From Clostridiales bacterium (lineage in GTDB: Bacteria; Bacillota; Clostridia; Lachnospirales; Lachnospiraceae), in NCBI GenBank assembly GCA_021202015.1, contig JAJQDV010000003.1:1-40975 (forward strand): 40,975 bases of DNA, given 5' to 3'. The first letter of the stretch is position 1; each line of letters opens with the position of its first letter. Made by a program: the position numbers and the translations under genes. Positions 25,700 to 33,442 of the stretch are shown here, piece after piece. Under the pieces are notes generated by a model. That model was not told where the DNA came from. It saw only the letters and a program-made list of their open reading frames with translations, and ran no database searches.

Positions 25700-25745
25700 A
25701 ATAAGCTTTGTACTGCTCCTGAACATAACATGAATTTCCGAAAAC

Positions 25746-25774
25746 AGTATACTTATTTTTTACTTCAAAGTAAA
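25746..25774 (-). promoter_or_regulatory. Promoter of ppk with overlapping dyad
   Basis: On the minus strand TTTACT (25774-25769), 17 bases, TATACT (25751-25746). The 16-base dyad TTTACTTTGAAGTAAA (25774-25759) covers the -35 box and the upstream half of the spacer, so a repressor could act here. Confidence 0.5.
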
Positions 25775-25897
25775 GAATATCCGTGTAATTTTTCTGTCAA
25801 ATATTCGTCAGCTAATCCCGACAGTCGCTTTAAAAAGGATAATTATCAGAAAGCCTGAATCGAAAGAGTTTTGTCGTTTCCTGTAAATAAGAAATAG

Positions 25898-25979
25898 TGG
25901 GCGGAGAAGGATTCGAACCTTCGAAGTCGATGACAACAGATTTACAGTCTGCCCCCTTTGGCCGCTCGGGAATCCACCC
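25898..25979 (-). tRNA. tRNA-Tyr (anticodon GTA)
   Basis: Class II tRNA with a long variable arm. Minus strand: acceptor arms GGGTGGA and TCCGCCC, anticodon stem CAGAC/ATCTG region with anticodon GTA in CTGTAAA, variable arm GTCATCGAC, T arm GAAGG-TTCGAAT-CCTTC. Discriminator A; no encoded CCA. Confidence 0.95.
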
Positions 25980-25987
25980 ATAACGTA

Positions 25988-26016
25988 AGCATAGCACAAC
26001 AAAACCGGATTTGCAA
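25988..26016 (-). promoter_or_regulatory. Promoter of tRNA-Tyr
   Basis: On the minus strand TTGCAA (26016-26011), 17 bases, TATGCT (25993-25988). Confidence 0.65.
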
Positions 26017-26071
26017 TCTTTTTTATCATCGACTACGGAAATCGGATTCTTCTGTATAATGCAATATGAAA

Positions 26072-27451
26072 TCACAGCACCGCCACTTTCTTCTTATAGC
26101 TGCCCCTCAGCAGGAAAATACCGATCACCGTCGTGATGACCTCCGCGATCGGGAACGTCCACCAGACAACGGACGCCGCCACACTGCCGTTTAAGACCAT
26201 ACGGACAAACATCCACGCCACCGGCAGGATGAAGATCAGCTGTCTGCAGACAGAAATAATCAGGGACTGGATGCCGCCGTCGATTGCCTGAAAAACTCCC
26301 TGAAAAGCAATACTTGTTCCCGCGAAGACAAAGCTGATCGAAATGATACGCATTGCCGCGACGCAGAGCTCCTGTGTCTCGCCGGAGATACCGAAAACGC
26401 CGCACAACGGCACAGCCAGGACTTCCAGGATGATCGTCCCCGCAATCATGATCACCAGGGTGTAAATAATGCCGTACTTCATCCCGTCCTGAATCCGGGA
26501 CCTGTTTTTCATGCCGTGCCCGAAGGAAATGACCGGCGTGATCGTATCCCGAAGCCCGAACGCGGCAAACAGGACAAACTGCTGGATCTTGTAATACAGA
26601 CCATAGGCCGTTACCATATTTTCCCCGACAAAAAGGAAAATCCGATTCAGGCCGTAGGTCATGATCGAGATCAATGCCTGCGCAATGATCGCCGGAATGC
26701 CGATCGCGTAGATCTCCCCGATGATCTTCGGAACCGGTTTCAGATAACGGAAGCCGGTTGTAAACTCCTTATCAAACTTGAGATGGAACAGGAACGCCGC
26801 TACAAAGGAGACGATCTGCCCGATGACCGTCGCGGCCGCCGCGCCGCGCACGCCCATCTGCGGAAAAAAGCCGAGCCCGTAGATCAGGATCGGATCCAGC
26901 ACGATATTCGTACCTGCGCCGAGTACCTGCGCGATCGTGGAATAAACGGAGCGCCCGGTCGACTGGAGCAGCTTCTCGAACACGGAAAAGTACACCATAC
27001 CAAATGAGATGATACAGCAGATACGCAGATAGCTGACCGCCATCTCATAGATCACCGCATTCGTCGTCTGCGTCCCGATATACCACTCCACGCCGAAGAT
27101 TCCGAATAATACCCAGAAAATAAAAATAAGAAACGTCATGAAACAGGCGTTGCCCGCCACCCGGTTCGCCTTCTCATGATCTCCCTGTCCCAGCGCCTTG
27201 GACGCGAGCGCGTTTGTGCCGACTCCGGTTCCGAGACCGAGCGCAACGATCAGCAGCTGCACCGGGAACGCCAGCGTCAGCGCGTTCAGCGCCTCCTCAC
27301 CGTACTCCGCCATATTCGAAACAAAAGCGCTGTCCACGATATTGTAAAACGCCTGCAGCATCATTGATAAAATAATGGGGATCCCCATACCCAGCATCAG
27401 CTTATTCACGGGCATGGTTCCCATCCGGCTCTGTTCTGTTTTTTCTTCCAT
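26072..27451 (-). CDS. MATE family efflux transporter
   Basis: 459 residues, 12 hydrophobic segments in two repeats. The start NKLMLGMGIPIILSMMLQAF followed by AFYNIVDSAFVSNM is the typical MATE first helix pair. It would export cationic or toxic compounds using a sodium or proton gradient; the substrate is not predictable. AGGAGG lies 8-9 bases before the ATG. It stands between tRNA-Tyr and the cytidylate-kinase-like gene, all on the minus strand, with a family A hairpin upstream. Confidence 0.92.
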   Translation of the reverse strand: MEEKTEQSRMGTMPVNKLMLGMGIPIILSMMLQAFYNIVDSAFVSNMAEYGEEALNALTLAFPVQLLIVALGLGTGVGTNALASKALGQGDHEKANRVAGNACFMTFLIFIFWVLFGIFGVEWYIGTQTTNAVIYEMAVSYLRICCIISFGMVYFSVFEKLLQSTGRSVYSTIAQVLGAGTNIVLDPILIYGLGFFPQMGVRGAAAATVIGQIVSFVAAFLFHLKFDKEFTTGFRYLKPVPKIIGEIYAIGIPAIIAQALISIMTYGLNRIFLFVGENMVTAYGLYYKIQQFVLFAAFGLRDTITPVISFGHGMKNRSRIQDGMKYGIIYTLVIMIAGTIILEVLAVPLCGVFGISGETQELCVAAMRIISISFVFAGTSIAFQGVFQAIDGGIQSLIISVCRQLIFILPVAWMFVRMVLNGSVAASVVWWTFPIAEVITTVIGIFLLRGSYKKKVAVL

Positions 27452-27475
27452 TTATGTCCGCCTCCTGAAAATCCC

Positions 27476-27502
27476 GCAACTGTTCAACACCTTCACAATT
27501 AC
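27476..27502. repeat. Family A hairpin, diverged
   Basis: GCAACTGTTCAACACCTTCA followed by CAATTAC: same plan as 30351-30377 with three changes. Confidence 0.5.
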
Positions 27503-27525
27503 GGGGAAAAGTCTATTGATCCCGT

Positions 27526-28128
27526 TCATGCCTGCCCGGTATACAGACTGCACAGTATATTCACACAGGACTCTATCCCCAGTGCGCCGCTGTCCAGACA
27601 AACGTGATAGTTCTGTGCCACGCCCCACTCCCTGTCCGTGTAGAAACGATGGTAGGTCTTCCGACGCTTATCCTTATCCTTCACGCGCTTTAAAACGGGC
27701 GTATCATCCATCTCTCCGTAAACCCGCTCCACACGTTCAGCGCGTTTCTCTATATCCGCATGGATAAACACCGTCAGCAGATCCTGCCGATCCCGCAAAA
27801 TATAATCCGCGCAGCGTCCGACGATCACACAGGCTTCCTTTTGCGCAATACCGCAGATCACTTCTCTCTGAACAGACCACACATAATCCTGCATGGAAAA
27901 GCCGCCGTTTGTCCGGTCCGACATGAAAATATTCACCAGCGGATTCGCATGAACGGAATGTTCTTCCTTTTCCTTAATATACTCGCTCGCCAGTCCGCTC
28001 TCCTCGGCAATCTTCTGGATCAACTCCGCGTCATAACAGGGAATCCCGAGGCGTTCCGCCGTCTGCCTGCCGATGGTCCGGCCTGCGCTGCCGAACTCCC
28101 GGCTGATTGTGATAATTCTGTTTGCCAT
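27526..28128 (-). CDS. Cytidylate kinase-like protein
   Basis: 200 residues. The start RIITISREFGSAGRTIGRQT is the modified P-loop of the cytidylate-kinase-like family, followed by LGIPCYDAELIQKIAEES and, later, CVIVGRCADYILRD. The family resembles CMP kinase but sits outside the essential cmk genes, and its substrate is not established. GGGAGG precedes the ATG closely. A separate promoter lies about 230 bases upstream and behind it is a strong hairpin with a T-run, so expression may be attenuated. Confidence 0.85.
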   Translation of the reverse strand: MANRIITISREFGSAGRTIGRQTAERLGIPCYDAELIQKIAEESGLASEYIKEKEEHSVHANPLVNIFMSDRTNGGFSMQDYVWSVQREVICGIAQKEACVIVGRCADYILRDRQDLLTVFIHADIEKRAERVERVYGEMDDTPVLKRVKDKDKRRKTYHRFYTDREWGVAQNYHVCLDSGALGIESCVNILCSLYTGQA

Positions 28129-28192
28129 GTTTTTCCTCCCGATATACAGGAAATGACATTAAGTCGTTTCCTTTGCGCCAGACGCAAGGCTG

Positions 28193-28262
28193 CGTAAGCA
28201 GACATCTTCCTTTGCGCGGCATGTGGGTCTGCCCTGTGGGTACATCCACAGCGGAGCGTTTT
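28193..28262. repeat. Family B dispersed repeat (copy 4)
   Basis: 28193-28224 is identical to 14851-14882. It is followed by GTCTGCCCTGTGGGTACATC and AGCGGAGCGTT, as in copies 1 and 5. On the minus strand it contains a short frame beginning MPRKGRCLLT that also occurs in copy 2 and is not a gene. Confidence 0.78.
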
Positions 28263-28267
28263 TTGTC

Positions 28268-28297
28268 ATATAGAAAGTTCGGAGATCTTTCCTATAT
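28268..28297. repeat. Family C palindrome
   Basis: ATATAGAAAG (28268-28277) and CTTTCCTATAT (28287-28297) pair around TTCGGAGAT. Confidence 0.6.
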
Positions 28298-28347
28298 AAA
28301 AAAAAAGCGTGCGGCAATAACTGGTTTTACGCAATTCGCCACACGCT
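28298..28347 (-). terminator. Terminator-like hairpin in the leader of the cytidylate-kinase-like gene
   Basis: On the minus strand AGCGTGTGGC (28347-28338) pairs with GCCGCACGCT (28315-28306) with one mismatch, followed by eight T (28305-28298). Transcription should start near 28350, so the RNA made would be only about 50 bases. It is either an attenuator for the downstream gene or a very short RNA. Confidence 0.6.
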
Positions 28348-28356
28348 ATGTCAATT

Positions 28357-28384
28357 ATTATAACAATTTCGCCCGAAAATGCAA
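28357..28384 (-). promoter_or_regulatory. Promoter reading toward the cytidylate-kinase-like gene
   Basis: On the minus strand TTGCAT (28384-28379), 16 bases, TATAAT (28362-28357). Confidence 0.65.
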
Positions 28385-28455
28385 GTGTTTTTTCGTTCGA
28401 ATTCACTGCCGGAAAAACAAATTATGAGATTTCCGAAGCAAAAAACGCCCTCATG

Positions 28456-28464
28456 TGTTATACT
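28456..28464 (+). promoter_or_regulatory. Extended -10 promoter of the CPBP protease gene
   Basis: TGTTATACT (28456-28464) has the TGn extension and TATACT; no clear -35 box is present. Confidence 0.4.
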
Positions 28465-28564
28465 GGTGACGTGGAAATATGGAAATCAAAAACCGGAAAC
28501 ACCCGCACAAACAGAATCTCGCAGATTACGGGACATATACCGGGAAAAGGAGTCTCAAAGACCT

Positions 28565-29536
28565 ATGAATAAACGGAAATTTTTTTCAACCATCGGCATG
28601 GCATATTTTCTGCTGCTCCTGCTGATGCTTGCTTTGCCGACGGTTCTGGCCGTCATCCTGGAGGCGGCAGCGCCGGGAAGCCTGTACCGCTATCCGCTGC
28701 TCTACTGGATCGTCTCCCTGGCACCGCAGTATCTGATCGCGATGCCGGTCTGTGTAAAGATCATGCGGCGGCTGCCCGCTGTCCGGCTGTACCGGAACCG
28801 CCTCGGAGGCGGCGGAAAATGGCTTTCCACCCTGTGTATCGCCATGTTTCTCATGGAAGCCGGAAATATCATAGGGAACCTGGTGAGCACTCTGATCAGC
28901 CGGGTCACCGGCCTGGAGGTAATCTCCGGCGTGGAAGAGCTCCTGTCGGAGGGCGATCTCTGGATGGTATTCGTATTCACCGTTATCCTCGCGCCGATCC
29001 TGGAGGAGCTGGTATTTCGCAAACTTCTGATCGACCGCGCCGTCGTATTCGGGGATCGGACCGCCATCCTGCTGTCCGCCCTTTTTTTCGGACTGGCGCA
29101 CGGGAACTTTTACCAGCTGTTCTACGCATTCGCGCTCGGATGCCTGTTCGGTTATATCTATATCCGAACGGGGAAGATCGGATACACCATCTCCTTTCAC
29201 ATGGTAATCAACTTCCTGGGAGGATTTGTCAGCTCCTTCCTTCTGGAAAAGCTGGAATACAACACCTGGATCAACGGAGATTACTCCGAAATGATATACG
29301 CACTGTACGCGCATCTCGGCGCCTTCCTGGGACTGTTGTTGTTCGGCATTCTCATCATCGTTTTATTTATCGCGGGACTGGTGCGATTCATCATGTCGAT
29401 CCGGCATGTGAGGTTGTGCCCCGGAGAATATGAGATGCCGGCAGGGAAGACAGCAAAGGCGGTGTTCGGAAACGCGGGGATGATACTGTTCCTGATCACG
29501 GCGGCGGTTATCTTCATAATTGAAACCATTTCGTAA
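28565..29536 (+). CDS. CPBP family intramembrane metalloprotease
   Basis: 323 residues, about eight membrane helices. The CPBP (CAAX protease and bacteriocin-processing) motifs are complete: Glu147-Glu148-x3-Arg152 in PILEELVFRKLL, His179 in FFGLAHGN and His212 in SFHMVINF. Relatives process peptides or protect against bacteriocins; the target is unknown here. Start ATG 28565 has GGAG about 12 bases upstream; the frame is open further back but through AT-rich leader sequence that contains the promoter. Confidence 0.85.
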   Translation: MNKRKFFSTIGMAYFLLLLLMLALPTVLAVILEAAAPGSLYRYPLLYWIVSLAPQYLIAMPVCVKIMRRLPAVRLYRNRLGGGGKWLSTLCIAMFLMEAGNIIGNLVSTLISRVTGLEVISGVEELLSEGDLWMVFVFTVILAPILEELVFRKLLIDRAVVFGDRTAILLSALFFGLAHGNFYQLFYAFALGCLFGYIYIRTGKIGYTISFHMVINFLGGFVSSFLLEKLEYNTWINGDYSEMIYALYAHLGAFLGLLLFGILIIVLFIAGLVRFIMSIRHVRLCPGEYEMPAGKTAKAVFGNAGMILFLITAAVIFIIETIS

Positions 29537-29565
29537 ATATCCCCTCTTCTTTGCAGCACAGATCC

Positions 29566-29835
29566 TCACCTGTCTCCATAATGCCCTCTGCAGTGAGAGA
29601 TATAGATACGCCCGTTTTCCATGTGATAAACCAGACGATCCTGCTCATTGATACGACGGCTGTACTCTCCCTGCAGATTTCCCGAAAGAGGTTCCGGCCT
29701 GCCGATTCCTTCCATGCAGCCGTTTCGCTCGATATCCTTTATCAGTTTATTGATACGTGCCAGCGTTTTCTTATCCTGTTTCTGCCAGTACAAATAATCC
29801 TCCCACGCATCATCCGACCAGATTTTCTCACTCAT
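29566..29835 (-). CDS. yoeB: Txe/YoeB family mRNA endonuclease toxin
   Basis: 89 residues. Residues matching the YoeB active site are Glu48, Arg67 (EQDRLVYHMENGRIYI), His85 and Tyr86 (HCRGHY), so it looks active. It would cut mRNA at the ribosome. ATG at 29835 overlaps the antitoxin end by 8 bases and has GAGGTGG upstream, the usual coupled arrangement. Of the modules in this window with a clear toxin nuclease, only this one is undamaged. Confidence 0.88.
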   Translation of the reverse strand: MSEKIWSDDAWEDYLYWQKQDKKTLARINKLIKDIERNGCMEGIGRPEPLSGNLQGEYSRRINEQDRLVYHMENGRIYISHCRGHYGDR

Positions 29836-30097
29836 CTTCCACCTCAATCAATTCGTGCGCATGTCCCTTCCCTGACCGAAGCTCCCAAACCGACTTTTCA
29901 ACATACGCAAGATTTTCTTCTGTAAAAAAAGGATCCGGATTATATTCTATCTCAAACGGAATACGGTTCTCTCGAAGAACTGCCTTAACAAAAAGATTGA
30001 TTGCAGCGGATGTATTTAATCCCACATGCGAGCAAAAGGAATCAAAACGAGCCTTATCTCTTTCATCGACCCTTGCTGTTATAGTTGCCTGTGCCAT
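29828..30097 (-). CDS. RelB/DinJ family antitoxin
   Basis: 89 residues. N-terminal ribbon-helix-helix MAQATITARVDERDKARFDS followed by GLNTSAAINLFVKAVLREN; the acidic end (ELIEVEDE) would wrap the toxin. AGGGAG lies about 10 bases before the ATG at 30097. It normally represses its own promoter, which lies directly upstream. Confidence 0.87.
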   Translation of the reverse strand: MAQATITARVDERDKARFDSFCSHVGLNTSAAINLFVKAVLRENRIPFEIEYNPDPFFTEENLAYVEKSVWELRSGKGHAHELIEVEDE

Positions 30098-30132
30098 AGA
30101 AAATTTCTCCCTTCTGTTTGCTGTTTGCATAT

Positions 30133-30161
30133 AATATATCACTATTGTATTCTGATTGCAA
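30133..30161 (-). promoter_or_regulatory. Promoter of the RelB/YoeB operon
   Basis: On the minus strand TTGCAA (30161-30156), 17 bases, TATATT (30138-30133). Confidence 0.68.
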
Positions 30162-30201
30162 TATTTTAAATATATTTACAGGAATCGACATTAAATTTTT
30201 A

Positions 30202-30217
30202 AAAGTTCCGGAACTTT
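30202..30217. repeat. Perfect 16-bp palindrome, family C core
   Basis: AAAGTTCCGGAACTTT reads the same on both strands and matches the centre of the family C palindromes. It lies about 40 bases upstream of the RelB/YoeB promoter. Confidence 0.55.
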
Positions 30218-30256
30218 CACCCGGCAGATACGTGCGCCGCCAGGCGCACCACCTTC

Positions 30257-30300
30257 AAAAGTGCCGCGCCGATTGATTTCTCAGCCGGCGCGGCACTTTT
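30257..30300. terminator. Strong bidirectional terminator
   Basis: GTGCCGCGCCG (30261-30271) and CGGCGCGGCAC (30286-30296) form a perfect 11-bp stem flanked by AAAA and TTTT. It ends the feo operon on the minus strand. A second stem GTGCGCC/GGCGCAC (30232-30249) stands beside it. Confidence 0.8.
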
Positions 30301-30350
30301 CTGTCGTAAATATATACGTTTACAGGAGGTTACTTTCTTACACACTATTC

Positions 30351-30377
30351 GTAACTGTTCAGTATCTTCTCAGTTAC
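30351..30377. repeat. Family A hairpin, short form
   Basis: GTAACTG (30351-30357) and CAGTTAC (30371-30377) pair perfectly around TTCAGTATCTTCT, just after the Cys-rich gene of the feo operon. Confidence 0.65.
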
Positions 30378-30402
30378 AATATTTCCAACTGCATTCCGCG
30401 GC

Positions 30403-30573
30403 TCAGTGACAGCCCCCGCAGCTCCCGCAGTCGCCGCCGCTGCAGCCGGAACAACCGCCGCTGCACCCACCGCAGCCGGTCTTTCCTTTGTGACGGATCT
30501 TGTCGTCCAGCAGATACCAGACGTCCAGACCGACAATACCGAAAACGATAATCGCGACGATCACTGTAGCCAT
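30403..30573 (-). CDS. FeoB-associated Cys-rich membrane protein
   Basis: 56 residues. One membrane helix MATVIVAIIVFGIVGLDVWY, a short basic turn (DDKIRHKGK), then a Cys/Gly tail with repeated CGGC, CSGC and CGSC groups, nine Cys in all, ending CGGCH. AAAGGAG lies 6 bases before the ATG. It follows feoB by 22 bases, where this family is usually found. The Cys tail may handle iron at the channel exit; function is not proven. Confidence 0.88.
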   Translation of the reverse strand: MATVIVAIIVFGIVGLDVWYLLDDKIRHKGKTGCGGCSGGCSGCSGGDCGSCGGCH

Positions 30574-30595
30574 GGCAGTCTCCTTTCTCTTCTGG

Positions 30596-32752
30596 TCACG
30601 CGGTTGCCTCGACGCCCGCTTTCTTGCGGAAAGGGTTCGGCCGAACCAGCATGTATATATAGATGGCCAGTATGATGATCGCGACCACCAGTCCGACCGG
30701 GTGGACGCTTCCGGCCACCGCGCAGCCGATCTGATATACGATGATGGATACCGTGTAGGCCAGGAGGCACTGATAACCGATGGCCGCCCAGAACCATTTG
30801 TTGTTATTCATCTCTCTCCGGATCGCGCCCATCGCCGCGAAGCAGGGTGCGCACAGGAGGTTGAAAAGCATGAAGCTGAATGCCGCGAGCGGCGTGTAAG
30901 CAGCCTGCAGAGCCGCCCAGATCTCGGTGCCGTCCTCCGCGACTTCACTGAATCCGCCGTACAGGATACCGAAGGTACCGACCACATTCTCCTTCGCGAT
31001 CAGGCCGGTGATCGCTGCCACCGTCGCGCGCCAGTTGCCGAATCCGGCCGGGCGGAAAATAATGCACACCGCATTGCCGATCGCCGCGAGGATGGAATCA
31101 TCCGCGTCCGCAACCATACCGAAGCCCGCGCCTGTCATGCCGAAGCCCTGCAGGAACCAGATCAGGACGGTCGCCGCGAGGATAATCGTACCGGCACGCT
31201 TGATGAAGGACCAGCCTCTCTCCCAGGTGGGACGAAGGATGGAACCGATGGTCGGGATACGGTAAGCGGGAAGCTCCATGACAAACGGAGCCGGATCGCC
31301 CGCGAAAGGTTTTGTTTTCTTTAACATGATACCGGAGACGACAATCGCCGCGATACCGATGAAATAGGCGGATACGGAAACCAGACCCTGATGCGCCGGG
31401 AACATCGCGCCCGCGATCATGGCGATGATCGGCATCTTCGCGCCGCACGGCATGAAGGTCGTCGTCATAACGGTCATCCGCCGGTCTTTCTCGCTCTCAA
31501 TCGTACGGGAAGCCATGATCCCCGGAACGCCGCAGCCCACACCGACCAGCATCGGAATAAAGGACTTTCCGGAAAGACCGAACTTGCGGAAAATACGATC
31601 CAGTACAAAGGCCACACGCGCCATATATCCGATCTGTTCCAGAATGGAAAGCATCAGGAACAGTACCAGCATCTGCGGTACGAAACCGAGTACCGCGCCG
31701 ACGCCCGCCACGATACCGTCATTGAGCAGCCCGGCCAGCCACGGAGCCACGCCCGCGGCGTCCAGCGCGTCGCCCAGGACCGCGCAGATCCCGTCTGCAA
31801 ATACCGTGTCGTTTACAAAATCCGTCAGAAACGCGCCGAGGGAGTTCATGGCTACCCAGAACACGAGAAACATCACGCCCACAAAAATCGGAATACCCAG
31901 AATACGGTTTGTCACGATCCGGTCGACCCGATCCGAAATCGTCATGTCATGCAGGTCGGAATTCTTCTGAACCGTGGTCTCGCAGAGTTTACTGATATAG
32001 GTGTATCTCTGGTTCGTGATGATGCTCTCGGAATCGTCGTCCATCTCCTTCTCGCACTCCGCGATATGCTGTTCGATATGCTCCATCAGATCCGCGGGGA
32101 GATTCAGTTCCTCCTGCACCTTATCGTCGCGCTCGAACAGTTTCATCGCGTACCAGCGGAGGTTCTCTTTCGAGACCTTCGACTCAATGGACTCTTCTAT
32201 ATGGGCAATGGCATGCTCCACGCTCCCGGTAAACACATGGAGAGGCTCAGCAAACTTCGCCTTCTGTGCCGCCTCCACCGCTTTCTCGGCAGCCTCCGCG
32301 CCGCCCTCGCCCTTCAGTGCGCTGATCTCGATCACCGCGCAGCCGAGCTGCTGCCCGATCTTCTTTACATCGATCTTATCTCCGTTTTTGCGGACCACGT
32401 CCATCATGTTCACGGCGATAACGACCGGGATGCCCAGCTCCATCAGCTGGGTGGTCAGATATAAGTTTCTCTCAAAATTCGTACCATCCACGATATTCAG
32501 GATGGCGTCCGGACGTTCATTGATCAGATATGTACGGGAAACTACTTCCTCCAACGTATAAGGGGAAAGGGAATAGATCCCCGGAAGATCCTGGATGATG
32601 ACCTCACCCTTATGTCCTTTTAACTTTCCTTCTTTCTTCTCGACGGTAACGCCCGGCCAGTTTCCCACATACTGTGAGTTTCCGGTCAGCTGATTGAACA
32701 GGGTCGTCTTGCCGCTGTTCGGATTGCCCGCCAGTGCGATCTTTATACTCAT
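30596..32752 (-). CDS. feoB: Ferrous iron transporter FeoB
   Basis: 718 residues. N-terminal G domain with GNPNSGKTTLF (P-loop, 9-19), DLPGIYSLSP (G3) and NMMD (G4); a helical domain; then the membrane part with VGVGCGVPGIMASRTIES and MPCGAKMPI, the conserved Cys and Gly gate motifs. It moves Fe2+ into the cell under low oxygen. AGAGGAG precedes the ATG. Third gene of the operon, with two small FeoA genes before it and the Cys-rich protein after it. Confidence 0.96.
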   Translation of the reverse strand: MSIKIALAGNPNSGKTTLFNQLTGNSQYVGNWPGVTVEKKEGKLKGHKGEVIIQDLPGIYSLSPYTLEEVVSRTYLINERPDAILNIVDGTNFERNLYLTTQLMELGIPVVIAVNMMDVVRKNGDKIDVKKIGQQLGCAVIEISALKGEGGAEAAEKAVEAAQKAKFAEPLHVFTGSVEHAIAHIEESIESKVSKENLRWYAMKLFERDDKVQEELNLPADLMEHIEQHIAECEKEMDDDSESIITNQRYTYISKLCETTVQKNSDLHDMTISDRVDRIVTNRILGIPIFVGVMFLVFWVAMNSLGAFLTDFVNDTVFADGICAVLGDALDAAGVAPWLAGLLNDGIVAGVGAVLGFVPQMLVLFLMLSILEQIGYMARVAFVLDRIFRKFGLSGKSFIPMLVGVGCGVPGIMASRTIESEKDRRMTVMTTTFMPCGAKMPIIAMIAGAMFPAHQGLVSVSAYFIGIAAIVVSGIMLKKTKPFAGDPAPFVMELPAYRIPTIGSILRPTWERGWSFIKRAGTIILAATVLIWFLQGFGMTGAGFGMVADADDSILAAIGNAVCIIFRPAGFGNWRATVAAITGLIAKENVVGTFGILYGGFSEVAEDGTEIWAALQAAYTPLAAFSFMLFNLLCAPCFAAMGAIRREMNNNKWFWAAIGYQCLLAYTVSIIVYQIGCAVAGSVHPVGLVVAIIILAIYIYMLVRPNPFRKKAGVEATA

Positions 32753-32825
32753 GAAAATCTCCTCTCTGATTTATTTCATCCGCACCCGATCGTTTCACGG
32801 ATTGCGGTCTGCATCTTATTTTCTG

Positions 32826-33047
32826 TCATTCAACCTCAATCATCTCGGCATCGGCCTTTCGGATACTGAGCTCATAGCCGCGGACATTCAGTTCGATCGG
32901 ATCGCCGAGCGGCGCCACCTTGCGCACCAGGAGCTCCACGCCCTTCGTAATGCCCATATCCATGATGCGGCGCTTCGTCGGTCCTTCGCCGTGAAGCCGT
33001 TTTACCACAGCCGTTTCATTCACCTTTACATCTCTTAATGTTTTCAT
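32826..33047 (-). CDS. feoA: FeoA family protein (second copy of the operon)
   Basis: 73 residues, SH3-like FeoA fold: VKRLHGEGPTKRRIMDMGIT, then GDPIELNVRGYELSIRKADA. FeoA proteins assist FeoB and may touch its G domain. AAGGAG precedes the ATG. The gap to feoB is 73 bases. The GYELSIRK end is the form seen in FeoA proteins directly beside FeoB. Confidence 0.92.
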   Translation of the reverse strand: MKTLRDVKVNETAVVKRLHGEGPTKRRIMDMGITKGVELLVRKVAPLGDPIELNVRGYELSIRKADAEMIEVE

Positions 33048-33098
33048 CCTGTCTCCTTTCTCATCGCTCCTTTTTCGAAAGTCCGCCGTATCCGTGCT

Positions 33099-33311
33099 TT
33101 AAAACATGATCCGGTTTGCCATCGTCCGGTCAAGCGCCACGCGGCTGTCCTTTACCTGAAGAATCAGGTTGCCGCCCACCACATTTACGACCTTGACCGA
33201 CTCCTCTACAACCAGCCCCAGTTCCGCCAGATGCTGCCGGACCTCATCCTTGCCCGTAATCTTTCTGATCACGACAACCTCTCCCGCTTTCGCCATCGAC
33301 AAAGGCATCAT
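33099..33311 (-). CDS. feoA: FeoA family protein (first copy of the operon)
   Basis: 70 residues from ATG 33311, with GGAGG 7 bases upstream (an ATG directly after it and a longer frame are less likely). SH3-like fold: AGEVVVIRKITGKDEVRQHL, AELGLVVEESVKVVN, LILQVKDSRVALDRTMANRI. It differs clearly from the second FeoA, and tandem unlike FeoA proteins are common in Clostridia; whether they have separate roles is unknown. Confidence 0.9.
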   Translation of the reverse strand: MMPLSMAKAGEVVVIRKITGKDEVRQHLAELGLVVEESVKVVNVVGGNLILQVKDSRVALDRTMANRIMF

Positions 33312-33366
33312 TCCTGTTCCTCCCTGATTAGCGCGAGGCAATCACTTTTATCTCGTACTATAAAAT

Positions 33367-33423
33367 GTTAGATTTTTCTAACCCATCGCCCTAGAGTTTA
33401 GCACCGCTAACATTTGTTGTCAA
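33367..33423 (-). promoter_or_regulatory. Promoter of the feo operon with two dyads
   Basis: On the minus strand TTGACA (33423-33418), 17 bases, TAAACT (33400-33395). A perfect dyad GTTAGATTTTTCTAAC (33367-33382) lies just after the start site and a second, TTTAGCACCGCTAAC (33397-33411), overlaps the -10. Both share TTAG-N5/6-CTAA, similar to DtxR/IdeR-type iron operators, so iron-dependent repression is likely but inferred. Confidence 0.65.
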
Positions 33424-33442
33424 GAACTTTCTGGGAAAGTCT

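Larger units (their letters stand above)
28129..28564. other. Intergenic region with repeats B and C and divergent promoters
   Basis: 436 bases without a protein gene. From left to right: family B (28193-28262), family C (28268-28297), a minus-strand terminator-like hairpin, the minus promoter of the kinase-like gene, and the plus extended -10 of the CPBP protease gene. Confidence 0.65.

Noticed and set aside
28031-28249. Small minus-strand frame starting MDVPTGQTHMPRKGRCLLT (and its like at 14512-14886)
   Set aside because: The shared peptide comes from the family B repeat, not from related genes.
30345-30536. Ala-rich minus-strand frame in the feo operon
   Set aside because: It is the wrong frame of the Cys-rich FeoB-associated gene, which has the proper start and ribosome site.
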